The translations under genes and the position numbers were made by a program. From Brachionus manjavacas (taxonomy: Eukaryota; Rotifera; Eurotatoria; Ploima; Brachionidae), in NCBI GenBank assembly GCA_019054805.1, contig JAHQIY010000003.1, positions 8,246,001 through 8,310,000 of the forward strand: a DNA stretch of 64,000 bases. The letters run 5' to 3'. Position 1 is the first letter of the stretch; each line of letters opens with the position of its first letter. Below the pieces are notes generated by a model. It ran no database searches. It had not been told where the DNA came from and saw only the letters and a program-made list of their open reading frames with translations. Shown here piece by piece: positions 45,270 through 56,510 of this stretch.

Positions 45270-46418
45270 ATGACTTCAGTCTTTGAAGAACTTATTTGCT
45301 GTGATCTATGTGAGTCCAATCCAGAAAATACTCATCAGATTCCATGTTTTCATTTATTCTGTAAAAGCTGTTTGGTCCAAAATTTAGTCGATTCTACTTT
45401 GGTTTGTCCAATATGCAAAGTCGAACAGCTTGTTACCGATGGAGACTTAGAAAAGACTTTCAACAAAAGTTACTTGCCTAAATTCTGGTTAAATTGGCAC
45501 AGAAATTATTTCGATGATTTGAAAACTTCCGAAGAAGAAATTCCCGGTATTGATGGTGTATGCGAAGAGTGTATGGCTAAAACTAGTATCAAGCATAAAG
45601 GCAAAGTTCAGCCTGAAAATTGTATTCAAAAAATCAAAGAATGCTTCCATTGTAAGAAAAATCTTTGTGAGTCTTGTCGAAATGAGCACTACAATACACT
45701 TAGACAAGACACATTTAAGAGTTTGGAGGGCTACCAGGAAGGATCAAGAAATTTATCAATAATTTCTGAAAGTCTAAATGAGACTAGGCTTAAAAAAATT
45801 GCCGAATATGAAAAGTTAAAAAGTGACATAGTTAAAAAAAAGTATGAACTGATCAAAAAAATTGAAGAAGAAGAACAAGAAATCCTTTCAAAATTGGAAA
45901 AAGAAATCAAAGAAGATAGAATGTACAATTTTAAAAATAGGGTTCGCTTCAAATTTTTTATTTTTTTTTTGAAGTAAAATGAATCGTAGTGATCATGATG
46001 TTAAAAAATTTAATGCGATCAAAGAGGCCTCAAAAATTATAAGAGAAAAAATTACAAGGTAACTATTAAAATGTTTTTCATCCAGATCTAATCATTTTTT
46101 AAAAGCGAAAAAGACAGAAAAATTTTAAGCGAAGTTTGTCAAGAGTTTTTAAAAGTTCAAAATGAGCTGAAAGATCTTTTAAATCTTGAATCAAAGCGCA
46201 TTGATCCAAAAAAAGAAAAGGTAAGCTAAAATTTAATTCAATTAAGTATTTTAAATCTTCTAATTATTTTAATTATTTGCTTAAAGAAATTGGTTTTTAA
46301 TGAAAAAACAATCAAAACTGATTTAATGGGAGCTCTTGAATTAAAAAAAGGAAATTTAAAGTTGAGAAGAGCTAGTATTCCAACAAATGGTTCCAGCACA
46401 TTTTGCACTATAATTTAA
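45270..46418 (+). CDS. RING/B-box (TRIM-like) protein with a CaaX C-terminus
   Basis: Exons 45270-45922, 45975-46058, 46106-46220 and 46287-46418 (327 aa; introns 47-66 bp). A textbook C3HC4 RING is at the N-terminus (C11-x2-C14, C26-x-H28, C31-x2-C34, C46-x2-C49), followed by a B-box-like Cys/His cluster (C98, C101, C118, C125, C128, C133, C136, H140) and a long Lys/Glu coiled coil from about residue 165 through exon 2. That is the RBCC layout of TRIM E3 ubiquitin ligases. No PRY-SPRY or NHL domain follows; the protein instead ends STFCTII, a CaaX box with final Ile predicting geranylgeranylation. The first intron uses donor GTACAA; an alternative reading through 45923 meets a stop. A tRNA-Asp gene on the opposite strand begins 12 bp after the stop codon. 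Confidence 0.85.
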
Positions 46419-46429
46419 AAGCTAAAAAA

Positions 46430-46501
46430 CTCCGTGACGGGGAATTGAACCCCGGTCTCCCGCGTGACAGGCGGGGATACTCACCACTATACTATCACGG
46501 A
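46430..46501 (-). tRNA. tRNA-Asp (GUC)
   Basis: Identical to the other Asp copies. Lies antisense, 12 bp beyond the stop codon of the RING gene, so it overlaps that gene's probable 3' UTR; the T-rich terminator on its strand (GTTTTTTAGC) overlaps the final codons' flank. Confidence 0.97.
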
Positions 46502-46790
46502 TCTCTATAGTGAAAAAAAATTTTAAAGACATAAATTTTTACTTAAAAAAATAAAAATGTATTAGAAAATAATTAAAAACAAAAAATGAATTTAATAAAA
46601 CAAGAATTTTACTTTTATTTTAAAAAAAATACATACAGTCGACTTATGTTTTAAAGATTTAGATTTTTAATTATATATTGAATTTTTAAAAATCCTAACT
46701 TGAATAATTTAAGTATTAATTTGATTTAATTTGTTCTTATTCTAAAAAATGTTGTGAATTAATAATACCTTTTTTGAATTTCTTTTAATT

Positions 46791-46887
46791 AAAATTATTT
46801 TAAATAAAATAAAGATTTAATCATTTTTTATTTAATAACCTAAATTAAGTTCTAAAAAAAAGGTTCGTGAGAACGAACGCTTCAGAA
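46791..46887. repeat. Direct repeat with hairpin, copy 1
   Basis: A ~97-bp unit ending in the hairpin GTTCGT-GAGA-ACGAAC (46863-46878). A nearly identical unit is at 47235-47332, with tRNA-Asp between them. Confidence 0.75.
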
Positions 46888-47134
46888 AATATATTAGATA
46901 GGATCAAAGGGTAATTCATCAACTTTTTCAATTTAACTGCAGAAATCGATTCCTCTTCTATTAGAGACAAGGAAACAAAGATGGAAATCAGTAAACGTTT
47001 TTTTCATTAAGTGTAGAAATAAAGCGATGCCTTAAAAGCTTGAAAAAAAAAATCAGAAGCAGTTAAATATAATTAAATGCTCTAGAGTAGTTATAAAAGA
47101 TTAAAAAATAATTTAGAATCGAAATTTATCAGAA

Positions 47135-47206
47135 TCCGTGATAGTATAGTGGTGAGTATCCCCGCCTGTCACGCGGGAGACCGGGGTTCAATTCCCCGTC
47201 ACGGAG
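47135..47206 (+). tRNA. tRNA-Asp (GUC)
   Basis: Identical to the other Asp copies; followed by CATTTTTTTT terminator. Flanked on both sides by the direct repeat units. Confidence 0.97.
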
Positions 47207-47234
47207 CATTTTTTTTAATCAAAGTTCTTTTATC

Positions 47235-47332
47235 AAAATTATTTTAAATAAAATAAAGATTTAATCATTTTTTATTTAATAACCCACATTAAGTTCTAAA
47301 AAAAAAGGTTCGTGAGAACGAACCCTTCAGAA
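47235..47332. repeat. Direct repeat with hairpin, copy 2
   Basis: Matches 46791-46887 with very few substitutions; the hairpin here has a 7-bp stem (GGTTCGT-GAGA-ACGAACC, 47307-47324). Confidence 0.75.
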
Positions 47333-47945
47333 TTTAAATGTCTATCTAGATTTATTATTTTAAAATTTTAAAATAAACGTTCCAATTCAAAATTTAAATT
47401 TTTAATAAAAATATGCATTTTGGATTATTTTTTTTTCTGTGAGTTTTAAAAAGGTGACAAAAATGATGTTTCATTTATTAGTCCAGTTTAAAGAAAAATA
47501 TAACAATAAAATTTGAAAGGGAGACAATAATAAAAAATAAATAATTGAATTAAAAATTTAAAATAAATATTTCCACTTTGAATAGGCCATAGAGACATAC
47601 ATTAAATTCCAAATAATGCTATTATAATTGATATTAATATTTTTATATAACTCAATTTTGACAAAATTAATTTATAAAAAATACTTTTATTTATGTTATT
47701 TTTGAAAGTTTTGAATGAAAATTCACACTGTTTTTTTGGTTAAAATTTTTGACAATTTTTCATGAAATCAACGTAAATACTCATTGCAGAGGGGCTTTTT
47801 CTCATTTTTGGATATTTAATTTTTGGTGATAATTGAAACTAAATTTAATAAATTTGATAAATAATTTTCACAAAAGCGTTTAACAAAAAATACAAAATTT
47901 AATTTCTATAAACAAATTAAATAAAAGTCCGTTATTTGATAAGAA
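47333..47945. other. AT-rich intergenic DNA
   Basis: Nothing recognised between the two tRNA-Asp genes beyond the repeat unit listed. Confidence 0.4.
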
Positions 47946-48017
47946 TCCGTGATAGTATAGTGGTGAGTATCCCCGCCTGTCACGCGGGAGACCGGGGTTC
48001 AATTCCCCGTCACGGAG
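47946..48017 (+). tRNA. tRNA-Asp (GUC)
   Basis: Identical to the other Asp copies; followed by TTTTTTTTG terminator. It ends 136 bp upstream of the UBE4A start codon, on the same strand. Confidence 0.97.
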
Positions 48018-48153
48018 TTTTTTTTGTCACAAATTTCTATAAAAATTGTTAATTTAGAAACGAAATTTTTAACTTCTAAGATTTTCCACTGACAAAATTA
48101 TTCTCTTTTAATTTTATAATTAATATTTGTTCTTTTGAATTAAATTAAAAAAA

Positions 48154-51100
48154 ATGAATCAAAATAACCCTTTTGCCGGCCTTATCCAAAATCCATCTAC
48201 CATCTTCCCAATAGAGACCAAGAAAGATCAATCAAAAGAGATAAATAATTTATACGAACTTGTTTTCAAAATAACATTAAATCCTTTCTTTCAAAATGGA
48301 TCAAAAGAAGCATTTTTGTTCATGGGAGAAGATTCAAACCATTCAGAACTCCTTTCCAGAGAAAATTTGGACGAAGTATTTTATTAAAAACAAAAAAAAA
48401 CTGCTTATTCTAATTTAAAGCTTAGGTTTTGCTACAACGTTTGATGCTAAATGATGCCCAAGATTTCATCGATCGGCGAAGACCTAAAGACAAGCCTCTG
48501 AAAGCAGGCCTAGAAGAAAACAAATTTTTTTATTTATTCGAGAGTTTTACGCGCTTGGAAAATTTGAAGAAAAAATTTTCTGATATTAATTTGACTGATC
48601 ACTACCATTTCGCTCAAAATTTGATAATTAACATGTGCCGGACTGCCATTTCTGTGTTCGAGTCCGAACAAGACCCTGTTAGCAAAAAATTCTTTAAATT
48701 AATAACAACCTATGGCCACGAAAGTGAACTTTTTTCAAAATTTTACCACTCTTTTATTAAACTAATTGACAAATCGGAAAATTTTTTTAGTTCTGACACT
48801 AGCAAAATAGAAGACTTGGTCAACGATCCGGAGGAACTAAAATTTTTGAGCGAAATATTTTATCACTTTAACCAGAGTATAAACGTTCAGGCATTCGACA
48901 TTTATTCGAATGAATTTGGAAAAAATTTACTACTCCTCAAGCTCATAACTGGATCAAAATTGATGAAATATTTATTCATACAAAGCTCTTTTTTGCCTGA
49001 AAAGTCTCAGACTAAGGGACAAACATGGCAAACCGATACACTCATCGGAAAACTTCTAACACCAAGTGTGTTGCCTCTGGAACAATACAAATTCCAGTCC
49101 ATGTTCGGCGAACCTCAGCACCAATTTAGATACTTTCTGAACACTAGCCACATGACTCGTCAGGATATAGAAATAAACGAAAAGAGTATGCATCAAGCTC
49201 AGAGCTTGATCACAAAGGAGCTGGTGTTTTTTTTCTACGACCACTTGATAAAAACAAACAGCAATGCCAAAATTAGAAACTTGTGGCTAAGATGGTGCAG
49301 CAAATGTATGTCGGACAACAAAGCCAAATGTCAAGAATGGTCAAATTACGGTCAAAATCCCATGAATATGTTCCTAAGCCAGAAAAATTATCCATCAGAA
49401 GGATTTTGGCTTAATTTGCTGGAAATATTTTTGAACTATTCAATGCCTTTTTGTGCCAATAAGCTCCAAGACAGCTCAAAATTATTAAAAATCAATTACA
49501 ACTACACAAACCCGAATATTGGGCGCAAAAATTTAACTCTTCTGGACTCGGAGACCAAGTTTATTCCAAGCAGGGACACTACCAACACAGAAGAACACAT
49601 AAGCTTTAATTTTATTACTGACTCTTTTTTCTACACTCACAATCTAATCCGCTTCAGCTATGTCAGTTTATATCAAAAGCTGACAAAGATAAACAATGAA
49701 CTGGCCAAATGGCAAGAAATGTACCAGGATTTGGCGCATTCAACTGATCCGCAAATGTCGCGAATAAAAACCATGTTCGAAAATATGTCTTGTGAATTTT
49801 TGAATTTGTTGTCAGTAATGATCGAAGAGGGTCTTGTCAAAAAGATGAGCAAGTTTTTGTTCAGCACAAGTCTTTGGCTATCGTTTGTGGCCACTAAAGC
49901 CCAGAGGTCTGATTTCACAGATGAAAAATCTCAGCCCATAAAATTTTTTAGCAAAGAGGACTTTTTAGAAAAGGACACAAATAGTTTTAATTTGGACATT
50001 TTGTCAGTGATACCTGAATTTTTGTTAACCAACATTGTGGAATTTTTAACTTTTATCAACCGGTTCAAAGAAACCCTCCTACCTGAGTTGTTTTTGGACA
50101 GACTGAGCAGAGAAAATGAGCCGGAGTATTCCACATGGTACCTTTATTTGATCTTGACGTTTATGGGTCGTCCGGATCGCTTGTTCAATCCTCACATCAG
50201 AGCGCAAATCGCCGAGTCTATTGAGTGCTTGTTGCCACGACAGAACATGGCCCTTTTAGACTTTCAAAAAGTTTTGTCCGAGAAAATTTTTTTAAACCAC
50301 GAATGCTCTTTTTTGATCTGTGACTCGTTGATAAATGTGTTTGTGTCCATTGAAATGAGTGGTCAGTCAGTTCAATTTGAGCAAAAGTTCAACTACCGTC
50401 GGCCAATGTATGAGCTATTTGAGTATTTGTGGAACTTGCCAAGTCAAAATTCTGCCCTTACCAAATACCGCAAACACAGGGATGAACTGAAAAGACTGGC
50501 TGAATACGCTTTGACAAACATTGAGAGCCATGAACAGCCTTTGTTTCTTAAATTTTTAAATTATTTAATAAACGATGCCAATTATTTGCTCGTGGAAGGT
50601 TTGCTACTGCTGGAAAAAATAAAGACTAGCCAGGACAAGCTGGAGCTAGATAAAATTGAAAAAAATCTAAGCAATCAACAAAGAACTGAACTGGAATCGG
50701 GCTTAAAGCAAATGGTAATGATGGCCAAATTTCACAATTTAATGAGTCTTAAAACAATTCAAACAATTAAAATGCTCTCCACCGAAATCAAAGACATTCT
50801 TTGTCATCAGGTCCTGGCGGACAGAATAGCTACAATGTTGAATGATTTTTTGCTGCATTTTGTTGGCAAAAGTAAGCGCAAACAACTAAAAGTAAGAAAT
50901 TTCGATGAGGTAAAATTCAAGCCAAAAGAGATGGTGTCAATAATTTGTGATATTTATTTGAACTTGGGGGAGAATAGGCAGTTTTGTGAAGCAATATGTC
51001 GCGATGGTCGCTCTTATTCACCAGATTTGTTCCAATCGGCCATTGAGGTTTTGGAGCAAATCGGACGCGATCCTCTATGGATTCAGCAATTTGTAGAATT

Positions 51101-51392
51101 TTACTCAAAAGTGGAATGTGTATCAGAGCAGTTAAAATTGGAAGAGGCTAGTTTTGATGATGCACCAGATGAATTTTTGGATCCTATCATGAGTTGTTTG
51201 ATGGAAGATCCTGTTCTCTTGCCAAGTTCGAAACAGATTGTGGACAAGTCCACGATTTCAAGACATTTATTAAGTGATCAGAACGATCCGTTTAATAGAG
51301 CTCCGTTGACTCTACAAGAAGTCATTCCTGCTACTGATTTAAAAAAGCGGATCGATGAATGGAAAAAGAGCAAATTGAATTCAAAAAGTTAA
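48154..51392 (+). CDS. UBE4A: Ubiquitin conjugation factor E4 A
   Basis: Exons 48154-48375 and 48426-51392 (1,062 aa, close to the ~1,066 aa of vertebrate UBE4A); the intron is 50 bp, phase 0. The long middle part is the helical UFD2/E4 core (about residues 270-940). The C-terminal U-box (about residues 990-1055) reads DEFLDPIMSCLMEDPVLLPS...IVDKSTISRHLLSDQNDPFNRAPLT; the IVDKSTI-RHLLSDQ form matches the A paralogue better than UBE4B. E4 enzymes extend ubiquitin chains on substrates together with E1, E2 and E3, in cytosol and nucleus, feeding proteasomal degradation. No frameshift or stop interrupts the 2.97-kb exon. It has somewhat higher GC than the flanks. Confidence 0.94.
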
Positions 51393-51579
51393 TTGCGTTT
51401 AAAGAATAGTTTTTAATTAAAATAATTTTTAAACAATATTTATTCTATTTATACTTAAATTTAATAAATAATGCTAAAATAATTTGAATTTTTTTTTTAA
51501 TATTTAACTTTTTTTGTGTTTATTTTTTAAATCAAAATAATTTAATAAGAACTAAAATATTTTAATCCGGATAAATTCG

Positions 51580-51953
51580 GTTTAATAAGCATTATTCAGA
51601 CAAAAATTTTATTTTCTGGTTCGACAAGGCGAGCTCTCATTACGCGGAAGTGTCATTGGACTTAATGATCGAAAATTAAATCGAACATGTCAACAAGATA
51701 GATAACCCTGCAAATTTACCTGAAGCTAAACCTATTGAAGATTTTTGGTCAATATTGGAAGGGGAAAGTCTACGAGAATGGCTGGGAAGCGGAAACACTT
51801 CATCAATTGAGGCTCAGGATACTAAAGTACCTTCGTGAAATCAGCCTTACATCAATACAGACCCTAATGGAAAGTGTCAAAAGTCGGATTGACAAAAATC
51901 GAAGAAATGATATTATAGAAAAAAGTTTAAAAATAAACTTTATAAAGGTTTAA
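51580..51953 (+). pseudogene. DDE transposase C-terminal remnant (Tc1/mariner-like)
   Basis: The strand reads FWFDKASSHYAEVSLDLMIE (51616 on), an in-frame stop, then NPANLPEAKPIEDFW (51706 on), and after a frameshift GKVYENGWEAETLHQLRLRI to a stop at 51953. The pattern of SSHYA, then N-P-P-N-x-P-E-A-x-P-I-E-D-F-W with the last catalytic acid, then the C-terminal helix is that of Tc1/mariner-type DDE transposases. It is a fragment with no terminal repeats seen. Confidence 0.65.
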
Positions 51954-52160
51954 ATTTTCTTTCTAAATCACTTGGCCTTACTCTTCATTCTTTAAAAAAA
52001 TCATTTTAATTAAATTAAAAAATTATATTTTTTACTACAATTAACGTAAATTTATTTTCATTTTAGTCAAAATAAGTACAATTGAATCCAAATTTTATGG
52101 TTTATGTAAAGATATAATTTTAATTGTGATCTTGCAGAATTAAGCAAAATGTCCCTTTTA

Positions 52161-52474
52161 CTATTATAATAATAATTGACCCTATTCTATCCTAGTGGAT
52201 AATGGGGAGGCGCTCATCTCCTTTTCAAGTTCCTTTTTGAGCAACGGCTACGATCTGACACAGAGGCTACTGCATCGAGTTGATCATCTACACCGCAATT
52301 ATTACCCAGTCGAAACTGGTCCCCCTGTTTTTATGATGAAAGAGGTTTAAACATTCGCCCCGTATTGCAGAGATATTTTGAGGATTTTTTCACCCTCAGC
52401 AGGTTTTGAAGGTTTTGAACCCTCGATCCTCTGCTTGCATGACTAACACGCATACCATTCGGCTTTACGGGCTT
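52161..52474 (-). mobile_element. tRNA-derived SINE
   Basis: Read on the minus strand, the head (52474 to about 52405) is tRNA-like with an A box GCCGAATGGT (52453-52462) and a B box GGTTCAAAACC (52411-52421), correctly spaced for a Pol III promoter. A ~200-bp body follows, then a tail TATCCACTAGGATAGAATAG and ATT repeats (52168-52200). The body recurs at 30846-31070. The tail matches the LINE 3' end at 42908-42945. The head itself is not one of the intact tRNA genes of this window. Confidence 0.7.
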
Positions 52475-52650
52475 AATTTTACTATTATACCTTTAATATA
52501 TTTTTCTTAACCATTATATCAATTTTGTTCTGCATTATATGTTTTTTTTTTTTTTTATAAAATAAAATTTTGATTTTTCAATTAAAAAAAAATACATATC
52601 TTTAATATCTTTATTTAAAAAACCATAATGATAACTAATTTTGAAAAAAA

Positions 52651-53676
52651 TTACATAATAAAGCAACCTTTTTTTCTGTGAACAGCTTTTTTAATTCTTT
52701 GACGATTAAAAATGATCTGTTCATTTGACCAAATTTGAATATATCCCATTACAGTGCCAGTTACCAATTTTCCTGATTCTAATATTCTGAAACAGGACCA
52801 AATATCATTTATGCCATTTGAAAGAGAAAGCATACAAGATCCTGTTTTGACATTCCAAAAATTTAAAACACCATCTCTAGCTAAACTAACTATTTCTCCA
52901 TTTTTTGTCTCTTGTATTTGATTGATTAAGTTTTTATGACCAACAAAAGTTTTTAAACATTCTCCTGTCTCTAGATTCCACAATTTCATAGTCGTATCAT
53001 CAGACCCACTAATAAACATTTTGGAGTCACTTAAAGACTTAAGAGAAGTGACAAAACCTCTATGTCCAGAAAAAGTTCGTATGCATTCAAGAGACGAAAT
53101 CTTCCAATATCTAATGGTGGAATCTTTAGATCCACTAAGTAAATGATCGTCATCAATTGTACAAAGACAGCAAACATTATCGGTATGACCCACTAGATGA
53201 TTAACATTAATAATACTACCAGGAAAAAAATTGTTCCAAAAATGTATTTCAATATAATTTGCTTGTTTAAAAGCCACAATAACATAGTAGTTTTCTATTA
53301 AAGCTAAATCATTAAGAGTCATTTCAAAATACAATGGAAAAATTCGATTAGAATGAATAAAGAAAATAGCGATCTGGTTTATACCACAAGCTAAAATAAT
53401 GTCTTTTTTCTTATTAAAATAATAATAGAAATACTTTTCTCGAAATATAAGTTGATTAAATTCAAACTTCCCGATTTTCATTTTATTTTCTAATGATGAA
53501 ATCAGAAGATTTTCATTATTATCCAATTCATCTATTTTAGTTATGCATTGGTCAAAGATTTTCCCTAAGCAACAATGATAATTTAAACCAAAATAATTCA
53601 TTGCTTCTTTCATATCTCCATAATGTAGCAATTTATTCAAGAAATCAGCTCTTTCTGATAATTCTTTATGGTCCAT
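52651..53676 (-). CDS. WD40-repeat protein with a CaaX C-terminus
   Basis: An intronless 341-aa gene. The first ~75 residues are helical and contain no recognised domain; from about residue 160 to 325 there are four to five WD40 repeats (GHTDNVCCLCTIDDDHLLSG-KDSTIRYW; GHRGFVTSLKSL...SGSDDTTMKLW; GHKNLINQIQE...DGVLNFW; a weaker last one ending IQIW). Upstream, residues 80-155 may form degenerate blades, giving seven in all. WD40 propellers are protein-interaction platforms. The C-terminus HRKKGCFIM has a basic stretch followed by a CaaX box (final Met, farnesylation). No TM segment or signal peptide. Partner unknown. Confidence 0.82.
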   Translation of the reverse strand: MDHKELSERADFLNKLLHYGDMKEAMNYFGLNYHCCLGKIFDQCITKIDELDNNENLLISSLENKMKIGKFEFNQLIFREKYFYYYFNKKKDIILACGINQIAIFFIHSNRIFPLYFEMTLNDLALIENYYVIVAFKQANYIEIHFWNNFFPGSIINVNHLVGHTDNVCCLCTIDDDHLLSGSKDSTIRYWKISSLECIRTFSGHRGFVTSLKSLSDSKMFISGSDDTTMKLWNLETGECLKTFVGHKNLINQIQETKNGEIVSLARDGVLNFWNVKTGSCMLSLSNGINDIWSCFRILESGKLVTGTVMGYIQIWSNEQIIFNRQRIKKAVHRKKGCFIM

Positions 53677-54802
53677 TTATTTTTCAATTTTTCAAAGCCA
53701 TCAATTTGTAGAAGAAAAATTGAATTTATATCAAAAATTTTTAAACTTTTAAAATTTAAATTAAAGTGATATTTTTAATTTTTTTTTCTGCTGGCACATT
53801 TAATTTAAAATTATTTAGAGCAAAAATTTCATTTTCAAGTCTTGTTGACTTTGAAAAATATAATTTTGAATAACTTTTCTAAGAATTATTATATTCTATT
53901 AATTTTATTCCTGAGTCTGAATTTAAAATGACGTTCTGACGTTTTAAAATGGTAGAAAGTTTTCGTAACCGTATTAGCCTAATTAAATTGTTAAAATGCA
54001 TTATTTTTTCAAAATTAAAATTAAGATTATAATTCAATTTGTTAAGGTTTTTTTAAATGAATAAATTTAAAATAAGTTTAAAAAATTTTGAAATTCGGAG
54101 GAAAAATAAACAATTTTGAAAATAAAACAGTTTTCCAGTTTATCAAAATAAATCTTATTTAATTTTGATGTGTAATGAAAACAATAATCATGATACTTGA
54201 GCTTTTCAGAATACAAAAAAGAACAAATTGATTAATTGATTAATTTAATTCCATTAACAATCTTGAAATCTAAACTCTAAAATTAACCCAATACTCAAAA
54301 GAATTCCGCTACAATTAATATTTATTAACTGTATGTCTTTGCTTTTAAAGTCAATTGCATTAAGTAACTTTAAATTTCTAGGATTCGTTTTACAAACTTT
54401 ATAATGATTATGCCTAGTTTATGAATGAATTTTTTTTTAGTTTTTTTTTCGACTATTCGGTAGTTGACCTTTAAATTAATATTTCCTGGTCTGAAATAAT
54501 AATTATTGAAATCCTGGGACACTTTCTGCCAGTCGTGATTTTAAAAATTATTTTCACGATTGATTTGAAAGATTTCCTTGAATTTCTTCAAATAGACATT
54601 TATTTATTTGACTTGAAAAAAAATCCATTTCCAAGTCTTGACTTAAATTTGTAAGAGACTAATTTCAGTCAGAATATTTATTTAATCAAAATTGAGCTTT
54701 CTTTTGTTTTTTAACCTTGTTTAGAATTTTTTAAAATTTTATTAATTCTTTATAGATTTGAAAGAATGTTTCATTAAAAATTTTCTTCATTAGATTCATA
54801 AC
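53677..54802. other. AT-rich intergenic DNA
   Basis: No gene recognised. An AAGTC-rich stretch near 54630-54650 resembles the foldback element to the right. Confidence 0.35.
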
Positions 54803-55560
54803 GGGGTGGGGAAACAGGTTTACTTTTGAATCTGTTTCGTGGAACCGGTTCAATATTGAAATCGGTCTGTGAAAACATGAATTGGCAATGAGCTTATTTT
54901 TAATACTAAAAATTCATTTGTCTCCTTTTTTGTCCTTTTCTCGGTAAGGAGAATATTCTGTCCTTCTGTGTCCTGTACGTTTACATTAAGAAGTTCTTGT
55001 CTTGAGTGACGTCTTGAGCTTTGTAGTTTTTGGAATAAATAAATGGCATTGAAAAACGAGGTCCGGGACAGAGGCCTGGTTTACGGAATCAGGTTAATTT
55101 AAATAAGAAATTAGCAAAAAACAGTGTAAAGGCTTACTAACAAAAGGACATAAGAAGATAGATTCTCCCAGACTTGTTTTTAAGTCACAAGTCTTAAGTC
55201 AAGTCAAGTCAATGACTTAAAATATTTTTTTTAGTGAAGTTTAGTCAAGTCAACTAATTTTCTGATTTTAAAACTAAAAAATAAATATGATTTTTATTTT
55301 AATCCAAAAAAAGTTTAGTTTTAAAATCAGAAAATTAGTTGACTCGACTAAAAAAAAAAAAAAAATTTAAGTCACAACTTTGACTTAATTTTTTCTGACT
55401 TAGACTTAAAACTGTGACTTAAAAACAAGTCTGTATTCTCCTTACAAGTAAAGAGCACAAAAAGGACACAAAAGAATATTTAAAAAATAATAAACTGATT
55501 GTCTATAGCTCTTTGAAAACGGTTCTATATTGAAACCAGTTTGATAAAAAACCGGTTATA
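54803..55560. mobile_element. Nested foldback (inverted-repeat) element
   Basis: Three concentric inverted repeats are visible: an outer pair built on ACCGGTTTCAATATTGAAA-type sequence (54843-54868 and 55507-55560), a middle pair with TCCTTTTT-TG...TAAGGAGAATA (54917-54955 and 55434-55475), and an inner foldback (55170-55432) whose arms begin AGACTTGTTTTTAAGTCAC and run to CTGATTTTAAAACTAAA. No coding capacity. The middle section 55055-55090 carries the GC-rich motif also seen at 7548. Confidence 0.6.
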
Positions 55561-56369
55561 ACAGAAGAATAAAAAGAAGAATTTTGAAAGTTTAACTTTT
55601 TCAACTTTAATATTAATTTGTGATATAAAAAATTTAATATCTTTTTAATATATATTCTGTTAACATTAATTTCTATTTTAATTTCGATTAAAAATAAAGA
55701 TAACATTTTAAGAGCAAAATTTGAATCTGATTAAAAATTAAAAATAAGTTCTTAAATTAAATAAAATTAACTTAAATTCTATTTTATTTTTGATTAGATC
55801 CTTTTGAATCCTAATTTACTAATCGTATAACAATTTTAGAGTCAAATTTTTCAAGAGTGGGCCATATTATAAATTTTTACAATAAATGAAAAATTGATGT
55901 CTTAGTATTCGAGTGGGTATATTGCAATATTATTTAAATTTTTGAATTTTTTAAATAATTTTGAATTTTTGAAGGTTCGGTCAATCATGAATAAAAATAA
56001 AATCAATCACCCAAATTACAAGTTTAATACCAAAAAAATTAAAATTCGAAGAATTTTTAATAAAAATCATGTTCTAATTTTGAAATTGAAATATTAACAG
56101 TTCAGCTCAAAACATTCATTGTTTATGTATTGAAAAAAATGCAAGACTTTAAATTGCTAATACAATTACAATTAAATTGCTAATTATTAAGTTGATAATA
56201 ATAATTTTGATTACTTTTATATATCTGGTTAATTTGCTTGATTGGATCAGTCTAAAAATCTAACCAGTAGAAAGAAAAAAAAAGAAGAAAAAAAGAAAAA
56301 TATTAATTTAAAATTCAAAATGCAATGTTTGATATGTAGTGTATGAAAGTATGAAGTAGTATATGAATG

Positions 56370-56510
56370 TTTTTTTTTTTTTTTGTTATTGTTATTATTA
56401 CATACCACAGTTACCATAGATGGGATCCTACTGTTTCCCTTCTTCGCAAGTCTAGCTTGCTAGCTTGTTGTAACTTATATTATTTTTATTATTATTATAT
56501 CATTTTTTCG
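56370..56510 (+). mobile_element. LINE 3'-end fragment
   Basis: GCTTGTTGTAACTTATATTA and the following (ATT)n match the 3' end of the LINE at 15500-15575; only the 3' UTR remains. Confidence 0.6.

Noticed and set aside
45489-45952. Frames overlapping the RING/B-box exon on both strands
   Set aside because: Shadows of the RING/B-box coding frame, which has the Cys/His spacing and coiled coil.
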